From contig NC_061514.1 of NCBI RefSeq assembly GCF_022539505.1, positions 223,533,837 to 223,597,836 of the forward strand: a stretch of DNA of 64,000 nt, in the 5' to 3' direction. This document shows positions 40,608-52,837 of the stretch, piece by piece; position 1 is the first letter of the stretch; each line of letters starts with the position of its first letter. This DNA is from Lolium rigidum (lineage: Eukaryota; Streptophyta; Magnoliopsida; Poales; Poaceae). The position numbers were made by a program, and so were the translations under genes. The notes below the pieces were generated by a model. The model saw only the letters and a list, made by a program, of their open reading frames with translations, had not been told where the DNA came from and did no database searches.

Positions 40608-41236
40608 AGCTGCTTGAGCCCATCTTAATGGCTATAAAGAAACCAACTTCTTGGGAGATAACCCATGTGTTATTTTGCTACAGTACTTTGTTTTATATTT
40701 GTGTCTTGGAAGTTGTTTACTACTGTAGCAACCTCTCCTTATCTTAGTTTTGTGTTTTGTTGTGCCAAGTGAAGCCTCTAATCGAAGGTTGATACTAGAT
40801 TTGGATTTCTGCGCAGAAACAGATTTCTATCTGTCACGAATCTGGGCTGTTTTCTCTGTAGGTAACTCAGAAAAATATGCCAATTTACGTGCGTGTTCCT
40901 CAGATATGTATTCAACTTTCATTAGTTTTGAGTTTTCTGATTTGAGCAACGGAAGTATTTTATTAAAATTCGTCTTTACTGGCTGTTCTGTTTTGGCAGA
41001 TTCTGTCTCTGTTTTTTTGCATTGTCTCTTGTGGACTTTAAGCGAGGTTTTCTAGACGTAGAGGGCTGTAGCTAATGTTTTATCGAGTTCTTGCAATGTG
41101 CCACTACAGGACCAAGGTGGATTCAATTTTTTTGAGTACTAACCCCTCTAATGAAGTTTGTGAGAAGTTTGGTGTGAAGGAAGTTTTCAAGGGTCAAGAG
41201 AGGAGGATGATATATGATCAAGAAGAGTGAAAAGTC

Positions 41237-41311
41237 TAAGCTTGGGGATGCCCCCGTGATTCATCCCTGCATATTTCAAGGAGACTCAAGCGTCTAAGCT
41301 TGGGGATGCCC
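41237..41311 (+). other. Internal PPT-like pair in element G
   Basis: CTAAGCTTGGGGATGCCC at 41237-41254 and again at 41294-41311. The terminal PPT is CTAAGCTTGGGGATGCT at 43044-43060. The pair is about 1.75 kb before the 3' LTR, as in E. Confidence 0.75.
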
Positions 41312-42204
41312 AAGGCATCCCCTTCTTCATCAACTTATCAGGTTTCTTCTATTGAAACTATATTTTTATTCGGTCACATCATATGTGCTTTACTTGGAGC
41401 GTCTGTGTGCTTTTATTTTTGTTTATGTTTGAATAAATTCAGATCCTAGCAATCCTTGTGTGGGAGAGATACACGCTCCGCTTTTTCATATGAACACTCG
41501 TGTTCTTCGTTTTACTTTTAATGTTCAATGATAAAAGTTGGAAGCTATTGCACTTATTTATATTTGGTTGGAAACGAGAAAATGCCTCATCATGTCTTGA
41601 ATAATTTGACACTTGGCAATTGTTTTGAGCTCTCAAGTAGATCATGATTAAGTTTTTTTCATGTAGTCTAAGCCTATTAGTGGAGAACTACTTGTAGAGC
41701 TTGTTGAAATTGGTTTGCATAATTGGTCTCTCTTAAGGTCTAGATATTTTCTAGTAAAAGTGTTTGAGCAACAAGGAAGACAGTGTAGAGTATTATAATG
41801 CTTGCAATATGTTCTTATGTAAGTTTTGCTGTACCGGTTCATACTTGTGTTTGCTTCAAATAACCTTGCTAGCCTAAGCCTTGTACTGAGAGGAAATGCT
41901 TCTCGTGCATCCAAAATCCTTGAGCCAACCATTATGCCATTTGTGTCCACCATACCTACCTACTATGTGGTATTTCCTGCCATTCCAAAGTAAATTGCTT
42001 GAGTGCTACCTTTAAACAATTCAAAATTTATCACCTCTGATTTGTGTCAATGTTTAATAGCTCATGAGGAAGTATGTGGTGTTTATCTTTCAAACTTGTT
42101 GGGCAACTTTCACCAATGGACTAGTGGCTTCATCCGCTTATCCAATAATTTTGCAAAAAGAGTCGGCAATGGGATTCCCGATCCCAAATTAATTAACAAA
42201 AATA

Positions 42205-42404
42205 GACACTCCTCCATGGTATGTGATTGTTGGACGGCACCCGAAGGATTCGGTTAGCCATGGCTTGTGTAAGCAAAGGTTGGGAGGAGTGTCATCATAA
42301 TAAAACTAAAATAAAAGGGCACTCCTTCATGGTATGAGATTGTTGGCGGGCACCCGAGGATTCGGTTAGCCATGGTTTGTGAAAGAAAGGTTGGAAGGAG
42401 TGCC
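42205..42404 (+). repeat. Two tandem hairpin units in element G
   Basis: Unit 1 (42205-42293) starts GACACTCCTCC and ends GGAGGAGTGTC, perfect complements. Unit 2 (42318-42404) starts GGCACTCCTTC and ends GAAGGAGTGCC, also perfect complements. The units are about 85% alike and share an inner GGATTCGGTTAGCCATGG. The two stems differ at two base pairs, and both changes are compensated. Confidence 0.85.
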
Positions 42405-43043
42405 ACCCAAAAATAAAAATAATTCATGGGAGCCGCTCTTGAAGGTTTGTCTAGCAAGGGGGTTAGAGTGCCCACTACCATTCGTTGACAACAACAAACA
42501 CCTCTCAAAACTTTACTTTTATGCTCTCTTTATGTTTTCAAAACCAAAGCTCTAGCACAAATATAGCAATCGATGCTTTCCTCTTTGAAGGGCCATTCTT
42601 TTACTTTATGTTGAGTCAGTTTACCTACTTCCTTCCATCTTAGAAGCAAACACTTGTGTCAAGCTGTGCATTGATTCTTACATACTTGCTTATTTGTATT
42701 CATCATATTACTTTATGTTGACAATTATCCATGAGATATGCATGTTGCAAGTTGAAAGCAACCGCTGAAACTTATATCTTCCTTTGTGTTGCTTCGATGC
42801 CTTTACTTTGAACTTATTGCTTTATGAGTTAACTCTTGTGCAAGACTTTTGATACTTGTCTTGAAAGTACTCTTCATGAAAAGTTTTGCTATATGTTATC
42901 TATTTGTTAGCAACTATAGATCATTGCCTTGAGTCACTTCATTCATTTCATATGCTTTGTAATAGTATGATCAAGGTTATGTAAGTAGCATGTCACTACA
43001 GAAATTATTCTTTTTATCGTTTACTGCTCGGGACGAGCGAGAA

Positions 43044-43060
43044 CTAAGCTTGGGGATGCT
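43044..43060 (+). other. Polypurine tract of element G
   Basis: CTAAGCTTGGGGATGCT directly before the LTR start TGATACGTC. Confidence 0.8.
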
Positions 43061-44574
43061 TGATACGTCTCTAACGTATCCATAATTTCTGTTGTTCCAT
43101 GCTTGTTTTATGACAATACTTACATGTTTTGCTTGCACTTTATGATGATTTCATGCATTTTCCGGAACTAACATATTAACAAGATGCCACGGTGCCGGTT
43201 CTGTTTTACTGCTGTTTTTGGTTCCGGAAAGGCTGTTCGGGCAATATTCTCGGAATTCGACGAAACGAAGACCAAACCTCCTATTTTTCCCGGAAGCGTC
43301 CAGAACACCTAAGAAGAGTCGGAGAGGGGCCGGAGGGCCACCACACCATAGGGCGGCGCGGCCTGGCACGGGCCCGCGCCGGCTGTGGTGTGGCGCCCCG
43401 AGTGCCCCCTGCGCCGCCTCTTCGCCTATAAAATCCCTTTCGACCTAAAAACACCGTAACTCTTGACGAAACTCCAGAAAGACTCCGGGGCGCCGCCGCC
43501 ATCGCGAAACTCCAATTCGGGGACAGAAGTCTCGTCCCGGCACCTGCCGGGACGGGGAAGTGCCCCCGGAAGCCATCTCCATCAACGCCATCGCCTCCAT
43601 CATGCTCAGTGAGTAGTTCCCCCATGGACTACGGGTTCTAGCTGTAGCTAGTTGGTATTCTCTCCCCCATGTACTTCAATACAATGATCTCATGAGCTGC
43701 CTTACATGATTGAGATTCATCTGATGTAATCGGTGTTGTGTTTGTCGGGATCCGATGGATTGTTACATTATGATTGTCTATCTACAAAGTTTATGAAGTT
43801 ATTGTTGCTGCAATCTTGTTAGCTTAATGCTTGTCACTAGGGCCCGAGTGCCATGATCTTAGATTTGAGCTCTATACTTATTGCTTAGATTGTATCTACA
43901 AGTTGTATGCACATGTCATCTGTCCGGAACCAATGGCCCCGAAGTGACGAAATCGGGACAACCGGAGGGGATGGCGGTGATGTGAGGGACACATGTTTTC
44001 ACGGAGTGTTAATGCTTTGCTCCGGTACTCTATTAAAAGGAGTACCTTAATATCCAGATAGTTTCCCTTGAGGCCCGGCTACCACCGAGCTGGTAGGACA
44101 AAAGATGTTGTGCAAGTTTCTCATTGCGAGCACGTACGACTATTATTGGAAAACATGCCTACATGATTAATGATCTTGATATTCTGTCTTAATGCTATTT
44201 CAATCCTATCAATTGCCCGACTGTAATTTGTTCACCCAACACTTGTTATTGGAGAGTTACCACTAGTGTAGATAGCTGGGAACCCCGGTCCATCTTTCAT
44301 CATCATATACTTGTTCTACATGTCAAGCTTGTTTTACGGTGCCATTGCTCTCATACTACTATTACTGCTGCTGTGTATTCTGTTACTCTACTGCTCTCAT
44401 ATTACTCGCTACTTTCACATCACCCCTGTTGCTAGTGCTTTTCCAGTGCGACTGAATTGACAACTCGGTTGTTAAGGCTTATAAGTATTCTTTACCTCCC
44501 TTGTGTCGAATCAATAAATTTGGGTTTTACTTCCCTCGAAGACTGTTGCGATCCCCTATACTTGTGGGTCATCA
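43061..44574 (+). repeat. 3' LTR of element G (1514 bp)
   Basis: Starts TGATACGTCTCTAACG, ends TTGTGGGTCATCA; retains the empty target site of H. Confidence 0.93.
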
Positions 44575-44579
44575 ATTTC
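44575..44579 (+). repeat. Target-site duplication of element G (right), ATTTC
   Basis: Matches 35446-35450. Confidence 0.93.
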
Positions 44580-46088
44580 CAGGGAGCTTTGCTGTTGACA
44601 AACAAGAATAGACCTCATATGGTCTATCTGTCTGATGGTTTAGCTAGCTGTAGGGTGCTTAGTGAATCTGTGTGGCTAGATAGGGACTAAATCCTTGTTG
44701 GATTTCTCTGGTTGTGTCACTGTGCTGACACAACCAGTGTTCCCTGGATGGCTTCCTTCTGGTTATTGTTCATTTTCTTGCACCAAATGGCTGGGTAGCC
44801 AGATGATGATACAAGCAGGGTTCTACCCTCTTTTGCTTCTGTGACTTATGCATATCTTTGGATTAGTATGAGCAAAACCTTGCTTGCTCATGATTTATTG
44901 GTATACCTCACTCCGGCTCCTAGTGATTTATGTGCTTGATGTAGAGGATGGCTTCGGTTGGTTTCGGTGCTTGCCCTGCTCCTCCTAGTGGCTTGTGCTT
45001 GCTCTACTTCATGGTTTGATGCTCAACGAGAAAGCAGTTCTTTGATAGAGTCTGTTTCGGATGGTGTTGCTTGGCTATGAGTTCTTCCTGTTCTAAGTGT
45101 TCTTGCTATCACGGTGGCTTACCCTGCTGCTTGTCGATGAATGAGCTAGGGTTTACTTGTGGAAAAGGTTTTATACCTTCCTGGCTTTGCTCTCCTGGTC
45201 GACAACAAGGCATGGCCACACTTGGTGACACACTGACCTGTGTGTGTGTGTTGTGCTGCATGCACACTGCCTTGTGAGCAGTCTAGCTGTGTGTGTGTGC
45301 TAGATGCTTGGCATCTGGCTTGGTACTTGGCTGTGAGAGGATCATCTCGGCAGAGTTGATCATATCCTCTCCAATTCCATTTTATTTCTAACCTGCCAAG
45401 TGGCTATATGCCACTTGGCATAACTTGTGCTTGTTGTGTTTGTGTGCAGGGAACTACAAGATAATCAAGATGAAGTACAAGATCATCTAGATCCAAAATT
45501 TCATGAAGATTAACTTATAGTTTAGGAAATTTTCATTAAGTTGTAATCTTTCTTTATTTTTCCTATTTTATTTTCCATTATTCAATTCATGTAATGTGTT
45601 GTAATCTTTTATATTTCAATTTCTGAATATTGTAAAGACAATGTATCTTGTGTTGTTATCAATAAAGCTCAAGGTTTTCTCTAATGAGCTTTACTTATTA
45701 TTTGTATTATTCATAATGTGTATTATTTATGATTTACTTAATGAATTTCCTCATAACTGAATTATGGGTATTTATTTAATGTTTGAATTTGAAATTCAAA
45801 TTCCACTTAGGTTTGAATTCAATCATGCAACTTAAAATTGAATTCAATCATGCAACTTAAATTATAATGCAATACTCTCCTCTCTTCTCAAAACCCTAAT
45901 TTAGTTAGGTGAGAAGCAAGTTTGTCGCACTCTCGAAACCCTAACCCTGTAAGGTGTCGAGAGAGAAACTTGTCCCCCTTCGATGCAGTTTTGTTTTAAA
46001 AGCGCGAAATTTCCCCAGAATTTACGATGCAATGCACATCCCTTTCTAAAATCTACCCCTCGATCGCCTCTAAACCTGGGACATTACA
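44580..46088 (+). mobile_element. Element L, right fragment: 3' end of a long LTR
   Basis: Noncoding. It holds TG-microsatellite stretches (45238-45252, 45283-45298), a splice-acceptor-like TGTGTGCAG before GGAACTACAAGATAATC (45449), a polyadenylation signal AATAAA at 45661-45666, and a final ACCTGGGACATTACA (46074-46088). The inverse TGTAATGTCCCAGG is a common start of Tekay/Del-type LTRs, so this looks like the 3' portion of such an LTR. It ends exactly where M gag sequence begins. The left end is lost at K. Confidence 0.6.
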
Positions 46089-46698
46089 TTATGCTACTTC
46101 TCAAAGATATAATTTTAGCAGGAGGATAATATCTACCAATGGAAGCATCTTTACATTTAGTCCATGAATCAATACTATTTTTAGGCAAAGATAGCAACCA
46201 ATCTTTAGCTCTACCTCTTAAGGAGAAAGGAAACAATTTCAGTTTTATAATGTCTCCATCTACATCCTTATACTTTTGCATTTCACAAAGTTCAACAAAA
46301 TTATTAAGATGGGCAGCGAGCATCATCGGAACTAACACCGAGAAAATTGCTCTCTCATAACAAGATTTAGTAAAGCAGGTTTAATTTCATAAAATTCTGC
46401 TGTAGTAGCAGGTGGAGCAATAGGAGTGCATATAAAATCATTATTATTTGTGCTAGTGAAGTCACACAACTTAGTATTCTCAGGAGTACCCATTTTAGCA
46501 GTAATAAAAATAAGTAAAGAAAACTAAATAAAGTAAATGCAAGTAACTAATTTTTTTGTATTTTTGATATAGAGAAAGCAAACAAAACAGTAAATAAAGT
46601 TAAGTAAAGCAAGACAAAAACAAAGTAAAGAGATTGGATGTGAGAGACTCCCCTTGCAGCGTGTCTTGATCTCCCGACAACGGCGCCAGAAATTTAGC
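46089..46698 (-). pseudogene. Element M gag 5' part and PBS (truncated)
   Basis: Minus-strand Athila gag closely matching E and F: start near 46497 (ATGGGTACTCC), then AHLNNFVELCEMQKYKDVDG, LFPFSLRGRAKDWLLSLPKN and YYPPAKIISLRSSIM, cut at 46089 by the L insertion. A frame change around 46325-46370 breaks it. Leader and PBS (46671-46688, minus TGGCGCCGTTGTCGGGAG, tRNA-Asp type with one mismatch) precede it. Confidence 0.85.
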
Positions 46699-46699
46699 T

Positions 46700-46865
46700 T
46701 GATGACGCGTAAAGCACACGCCCGTTGGGAGCCCCAAGTGGAAGGTGTGATGCGTACAGCAGCAAGTTTCCCTCAGTAAGAAACCAAGGTTTATCGAACC
46801 AGTAGGAGATGAAGGCCACGTGAAGGTTGTTGGTGAAGGAGTGTAGTGCGGCGCAACACCAGGGA
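46700..46865 (-). repeat. Element M 5' LTR, distal 166 bp
   Basis: TGATGACGCGTAAAGCACAC to CGGCGCAACACCAGGGA, matching the E LTR from 19888 to about 20050. Confidence 0.85.
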
Positions 46866-47086
46866 TATCATACATGGCTGTTGGGAGTGGAGAGGTAGAA
46901 GGAGTCATTGAGATTGCATCCGATTCGTGCTTCTTGATCAGAGACAGGACACAAGACTTAGCCCCGTGACGTGCGAGCGCGCACACGCAGATGCCGTTAG
47001 CGCCTCATGCAGAGCAGGAGGAGAGGCGTGTCACCGAGTTCTAGGAAGCTCTGTTCTGTCATGCCCGCGACCGCGAGGTTGACTCT
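46866..47086. other. Foreign insert in element M, left part
   Basis: Sequence unlike any repeat in the window. Read on the plus strand across the J site, a partly open frame ends ...EALFCHARDREVD and continues at 57064. No recognised domain. Confidence 0.5.
47082..47086 (+). repeat. Target-site duplication of element J (left), ACTCT
   Basis: Repeated at 57059-57063 directly after J. Confidence 0.93.
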
Positions 47087-47940
47087 TGTCACATCTTGGA
47101 ATTTTCTAAATTTCGGAATGTAAAATAAAATTTAATTTAATGCGTGATTGATTGAACTTGATTGAAAATTCACAAAGAATTAAAACTTTTTAAAGTTATT
47201 TACTAATTAATTTAAAAAGTAGTGTTTTCAAAAACTTTTGGTTTCAAAGTATTCAAAATCAAACATATCTTTGTGTTCAAGGTTTTCAAAATCCTTAATG
47301 CATTTTTATTTTAGAAAACAAAACGTTAGAAAACTCTATTTGCAAAATAATGCCAAAGTTGCCATTTAGGCCAAGTGCAAATAATTATTAATTCATTTTC
47401 ATAAATGGTTTTTAAACAGGTTCCTTGTTATCCTAAAACACTATTTTGATTTTTACAAATTTTTAGAAACTTGTTCGGTGAGCATATGTTGAAACTATTC
47501 ACACATAGTCATAATGGCATAGTAGTAATAAAATACTATAAAATAATAAATTGTAAAATTTAAGCCCTTTTATTGTTCTATGCTGATCAAAATAATTTTA
47601 CAAACTCGTAGAATTTCATTTCACTCAAATCGGAATTATGAAACTCATTTTATAAAAGAAACAAGTAATAGAGAAAAGAAAAAGAAAAAGAAAAAAAAAC
47701 AAAACGGGCCGGCCACCCGGCCGACCGGCCCAGCAGCGGCCAGGCCAAGCCCACCGGCCGACCGACCGAGGCAGCCACCACCATCGATGGAACCGGACAG
47801 AGAACGACCCTAATCCCGTATTGATAAAACTTATCTCCACTTAAACATAGATTTCTTGACCTACACAACTCCGAATTTAGATCCGTTTGTTTCTACGCGT
47901 TCCTAACTTCGAGCCCCACCTTTTCCACCGACCTATGGTC

Positions 47941-47948
47941 TATATAAA
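47941..47948 (+). promoter_or_regulatory. TATA box in the 5' LTR of element J
   Basis: TATATAAA in GGTCTATATAAACTCTC, followed by a C/T-rich start region; the same motif is at 53692-53699 in the other LTR. Confidence 0.65.
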
Positions 47949-48654
47949 CTCTCCAGCAGACTGCAGTTTCGTTTTCCCTTTCCTCTTCTCGAAATCCTAC
48001 ATCAACGAAATCTTAACTCGTTGATTTGACCACCAAAACTATCTCGAATCGCTTCGGGCTCTACACGAAAGTTGTAGATCTCGTCGAGATCTTTCAATCC
48101 CGACCAATCTCATCCCTTTTCATCCACCATACACGGATAATTTCGCATCGCAAGGTGTCAGGCCTGACAAAGGGAATCTTCAATTAGTTCGTCCTCGTTC
48201 CACGAAATCCAAATTCCTTTGGTGAGTATGTAGATCTGATCATCCTCTACAACTTTCATGTTGAAAGTTTTTCGATTTGACGTACGGATTTATCGCTCAT
48301 CTACAGATCTATTCCGAGTCAATCGGAGCCAAATCGAGTTTCAAAACGATCTCGAATCGTCATGAACTCAACACGGAAGTTGTTCCTCTCGTCAAGATCT
48401 TTCAATTGCCGCAAGTTTCACCTTGTTTCGTTCACCGAGCAAGGAAAAAATCGTGTTGCAAGATTCAGATCTTATAAGGTATAACCCAGATCTTGTCAAA
48501 CACATTAATCCGTGGTGAAAAGTAATTTGTGCGTTAGATAGATCTATTAATTCTATACAACTTTGATGTAGAAAGTTTTTCCATCTGAGCAAATTTTTCT
48601 GTCAACTTTATGACATCATCATGACATCAGCATAGTCAACTCAGTCTGGTCAAA

Positions 48655-48790
48655 GTCAAACTGCAGATCAATGCGATCGGTCAGCGATGCGATCAGTCAG
48701 CGGTACAGTCAGTAGTACAGTCAGCAGTCAACTGTACAGTCAACAGTCAACTATACAGTACAGTCAGCGTCTCAGTCAAACTCGGTCAAA
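48655..48790 (+). repeat. CAGTCA-rich tandem region in the 5' LTR of J
   Basis: Short units such as CAGTCAACTGTACAGT and GCGATCGGTCA. This is the only part where the two J LTRs differ strongly (partner at 54405-54535). Confidence 0.8.
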
Positions 48791-51308
48791 CTAATTTTAA
48801 ATGTAAATTTTAAATATCAGATTATGTGTCTAACTTAGAAATTCATTATAAAATCATCCAGAGGTCCAAAATTTACAAACTTTATATCGTTGGAAAGCTT
48901 ATAACATGTAGAATCCAAATATGCAAGAATACTGTATATGTTATGTATTAGTTTTCGAATCATAATTCAAATGATTTAATTAATCCTTTTTCACTATAAA
49001 AATCATATCTAATAATCTACTGGTCCAAATTTAACAAATTTGTACTTTCTGGAATCCTCAGATCATGTACTTCAACTTGGTATAGGAGTTGTACAACTTT
49101 GACACGTGCATAAACTTGCTTTAGTAAAATCTATACAAATCAGTAATTTGACGATAATTCAAATTCTATAAATTATTTTTGAATAATTCCAATTGGTCTA
49201 ATCGTGTACTACTGTAACCTATCCAGGGAACTCAAGTTTATATTTTTTTACTAAACATAAATCTTGCGGTAGCTAATTAATAAGGCTGTGTATGTTAAGT
49301 AGATACTCAATTAATGTTTTCTAAACCAAATTAAATATCCAGGAAACTTTATTATTATTGCACTTATCAGAGAACACACCAATACCACTAGACACTCTAT
49401 CTTGAATCAATATCGTGTCTATCCAAATTGTTTTTCATTCACTTCTTTAACTAATTTAAAACTATTCAACTTACAAATGAGTAATTTGAGTAATTCCATA
49501 TATCATTTGTTTATACCCAAGCCTATGTGTAACTCATACTAACTTAGTAAGTGTTGTCACACTTTACTAAATAATATTTTGAGTTGCGTCATTTGAGACT
49601 CGTGTGATTTTATCACATGGATCATTCCATTTACCCATTCTTGAGTAGCAAACAACATTTGACCATAGGTTCATATAAATCATTTTCTTTCCAAGTATTT
49701 TACCCATCCATTCAATATCTCAAATTCATATCTTGCAAGCCATACCTCTGCCATACCTTTAATTTCCCAATTAACCATCAATTTAATGAAAACTAAAATA
49801 CAATGAATAACAAATCTTTCCAATTTGTTGCCTTGCTTGATTTTCTTGTTGTTTGAATGTGTGTTTATGTTCTGTTACTTTTATGTTATAGTTGTACGGA
49901 GAGCTACGAGTTTTGATTGAGAGAAGAGCAGAATTCTCCAGTTACCAAAAAGGCAAGTGTCACACACCGTTCGTCCTACTATTTTTCTATGCACTTTGTA
50001 GTTATTTTCGGTAGCTATCCATGTGTAGGATTGTTTTAAAAATATATATTGCTATGCTATGAACACCTATTAGAACAACCACATGTTCAACACTTGATTC
50101 TTTTGTCGCCACCGTATTGTTGTTTGCTTAGCAATGCTATCTTAGATGCGTGGATTGGGTTATCATGATAAGTTTAGATGAATAAAAGTATATGTTTTGA
50201 TATAATGAAAACAACCTGAATAATGAAACACACGGGCGGATTGGTAAGACGGGAGCGTCGGCACGGTGAACAATGGTGGGGATTGCCGCCCGGGGATCAA
50301 AGAGATTGGACGGGTTTCTTGTTTAGTAGCTTCCGTGTACGGCCGCATGTCATATGGGCTCCGGCTTGACTAAGTAAGTTGTAGGAACCCGACTCGACGT
50401 GACTAGCGAGATGTAGATGTGTAGGTTGGCATGGGTCCGTCCGGATGGCTTGGGGTCCTACTTCTGAAAACGGTCTCGACTCAGTCTTTTCCCGACCATT
50501 TGAGCAAATTGAGCATCATGGTAAAAGGGGCTGACTAGGTCATGTGGGTAAAGTGTACAATCCTCTCGAGAGTGTTAAACTAAGTACTTAGCCGTGTCCC
50601 CGGTTACGGACAACTGTGAGCAACTAGGCATGTTACTGTTTGGAAGATCTCATCATTCCAATTTCTTAATAAAACTTGATGGGACAAACAATGGGTTTAG
50701 GAGCATGCAAAGCTAGGTTGTCTTGTGTTTACATGGGCCTATGCTAGCATGTCCGTAGATGTTTAGGAGCATATGAAGCTAACCGTCTTGCGACGGCATG
50801 GGTTATGCTAATATGTTCCTAGACGATGATTTTTAAAGAATAAAATTATTTATAAAAGATAGGGAAACTATTGCTTTCGCAAATGAGCCCGAACTCCACC
50901 TGCCAAATAAGCACGTAGTTAGGCGCCATTTATATATCCACCAAAAGTGACATTTGCCAATACAATTCCAAATGTATTGACCTCGCGTGGCTGCAACGTT
51001 TTATGTTGCAGATATTCCGATGAACGAGTGAGGTTCGATGGTTAGGGTTACGAGTCTATACTCGACATGCTCGCCTGTGGCACATGAAGACGAAGGACTC
51101 CATGCTATTATGGTTCGTTGTGAACTCTGATATTGAGCTAGCCTTGTGCTATGCAATTTGTAAGTTATTATGTAATTTTGGATCATGCGATGTAATAAAG
51201 ACCTTTGTTTCTTGGTATTACATCTTAAACTGTGTGTGCTAGTGATTGATCCAGGGACTAGCACTATTATGCACAGAGATTCAACCCGTACCGGGTCGGA
51301 TCGTTATA

Positions 51309-52837
51309 GATGGTATCAGAGCATTGTGTTGACTGTAGGATCGTGACCCTAGGTTTGGATTAGAAATAGGAAGGCTCTAGAATGAAAACTGTGTCTAATC
51401 CTATTTTCAATCAGAAAGATGTTTGGATTTTGGAACCTCTTGTATTCTCATCTATTCCATTTTCAAAATTGTTTTCCTCCTTTCTTTAGATGACCCCTTA
51501 TCAAAACTATCAAAAAGGACCGATGGAGACCGTGAACCTGAAGTTTGGAACTGATGCTTCATGTGATATTCTTCGACTCTGCAAGAAGTGTTGCATGGGA
51601 GACAAATGAAGGACTTGAAGGAAGACTTCGATGCAGACTGCACAGCACCCGAAGATACACCGAAGGAGTAGAATAGAAACCTGAAACATCCAAAACAGAA
51701 ATAAACTAGACCACCATTAGTTCTCTTTTAGCGAACCAACGACAAAGTAACAAAATATTGATCATACCAAATTGAGGTATGACCATACTAGTTTGTTTGT
51801 GTTTGATGAAACATATTGCTTGATGCTTGTTAGACGTTGTTTGTAAGATGATCTTCTTTGATTTGTTTGGGTAGGAGTCTTCTGTAGGATCTTTCTATCT
51901 ATTCACCTCTATACCCAACCCGTAGAATGCTTTCTCGGCAACCCGCCATGAACACAACACTAGGGAAATCAACCTTGATGTTCCCTAACAAGATGAAGAA
52001 GCATAAAGTGTGAGATACGCAAAACCCTAGTTAAGGATCGACAGAAATGTTTCAAAACAGTTCAATAATGGGGACTGAAACATTGATTCAATTCTCCATG
52101 GATTTTTTTTTATCAAACTAGTGAGGTTGACCAAGTGTTAGAATACGAGATTCAGTAAATCAAATACGGAGTAATGATCTGGGTGCAGGATGGATTGATC
52201 ACCATTCCTACTACTCTTATTATTCGCTTTCGTAATGTTGACTTTGCGAATCTAGAGAGACATACCTATAAAAGAGATGTCGACGAATAAGCCTAAGCCC
52301 TAGGGTGGATAAACATTATACTCTTATAGTAGGCAAGTGCTGCCGAGCGTAGGACTACACTTAGTTTGAAGATCTAGCCAATAGATGAAGAGTGGTGGAA
52401 AGTTGTCGAAGACATTAAGAAGGAAAAGATGAAGGATGACATGAAGTTTACACATCATGGTCCTCGGATTGACCAAAGAGTAACCCTAGTGTAGAAATTA
52501 GATCAACCACCATCCCCTATGGATTAGAAGCCCAAGCATGAGGAAAAGCATACCCAAGTCACTTTGAAGAGATATGTTGTTCACTATATGTGAATAAACA
52601 ACAACCTATTGGATATTAACTTAGAAGTCATAGATGTTTCCCAAAGATGATCTGGTGTCAAGTCATATCGTAGAATGTGCCAAGTCATATCCAAGATAAG
52701 CTTAGCCTAAACCCAAGACTTAAGACTACCTATAAAAGTTCCTTTTAAGGGTGGTAGCATCCATGCCCATCTAGAACCCAAAACTTTCTAACCTTCCTCA
52801 AATCTCGAGGACGAGATTTCTTTTAAGGGTGGTAGTC
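51309..52837 (+). other. Internal region of element J
   Basis: PBS TGGTATCAGAGCATTGTG at 51311-51328. The following 1.4 kb has only short broken frames. Near the end the frame SNLEDEISFKGG (52797-52833) is the remnant of the pol terminus, and TTTTAAGGGTGGTAG (52821-52835) is the PPT. No gag domain was recognised. Confidence 0.8.

Larger units (their letters stand above)
40608..43043 (+). other. Noncoding tail of element G
   Basis: About 2.4 kb with no supported coding frame. It shares blocks with the tail of E: TTGGGAGATAACCCATG, AAGTTGTTTACTACTGTAGC, a PPT-like pair, and the last 500 bp before the PPT. A segment at 42200-42410 not seen in E contains two tandem hairpins. Homology with E over most of the length suggests a conserved noncoding function. 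Confidence 0.65.
35451..44574 (+). mobile_element. Element G: non-autonomous Athila-like LTR element with an unknown ORF
   Basis: Plus-oriented. The left LTR is 35451-38966 (1514 bp once H and its duplication are removed), followed by an intact tRNA-Asp PBS, an unknown ORF (39240-40607), a 2.4-kb noncoding tail, a PPT and the right LTR 43061-44574 (1514 bp). Target duplications ATTTC flank it. Without H it is about 7.1 kb. It has no gag, protease, RT or integrase. It shares LTR start, PBS and much of its tail with E and F, so it is likely mobilised by an Athila relative. Confidence 0.92.
47087..51308 (+). repeat. 5' LTR of element J (4222 bp)
   Basis: Starts TGTCACATCTTGG, ends GGGTCGGATCGTTATA. 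Landmarks: an A/G tract (47669-47700), a GC-rich GGCCGGCC patch (47706-47775), TATATAAA at 47941-47948 as the likely TATA box, and a CAGTCA-rich tandem region (48660-48790). No gene within; short open frames here occur identically in the other LTR. Confidence 0.93.

Noticed and set aside
45930..45950. AACCCTAACCCTG near 45937 as a telomere repeat
   Set aside because: Only one and a half units, inside an LTR; no array.
47580..47868. Small ORFs in the J LTR that recur at 53331-53619
   Set aside because: They repeat because the LTR repeats; they overlap on both strands over a low-complexity A/G and GGCC tract and show no domain.
48655..48790. CAGTCA repeats as a CRISPR-like array
   Set aside because: Units are short, contiguous, irregular, lie in a plant LTR, and have no spacers.
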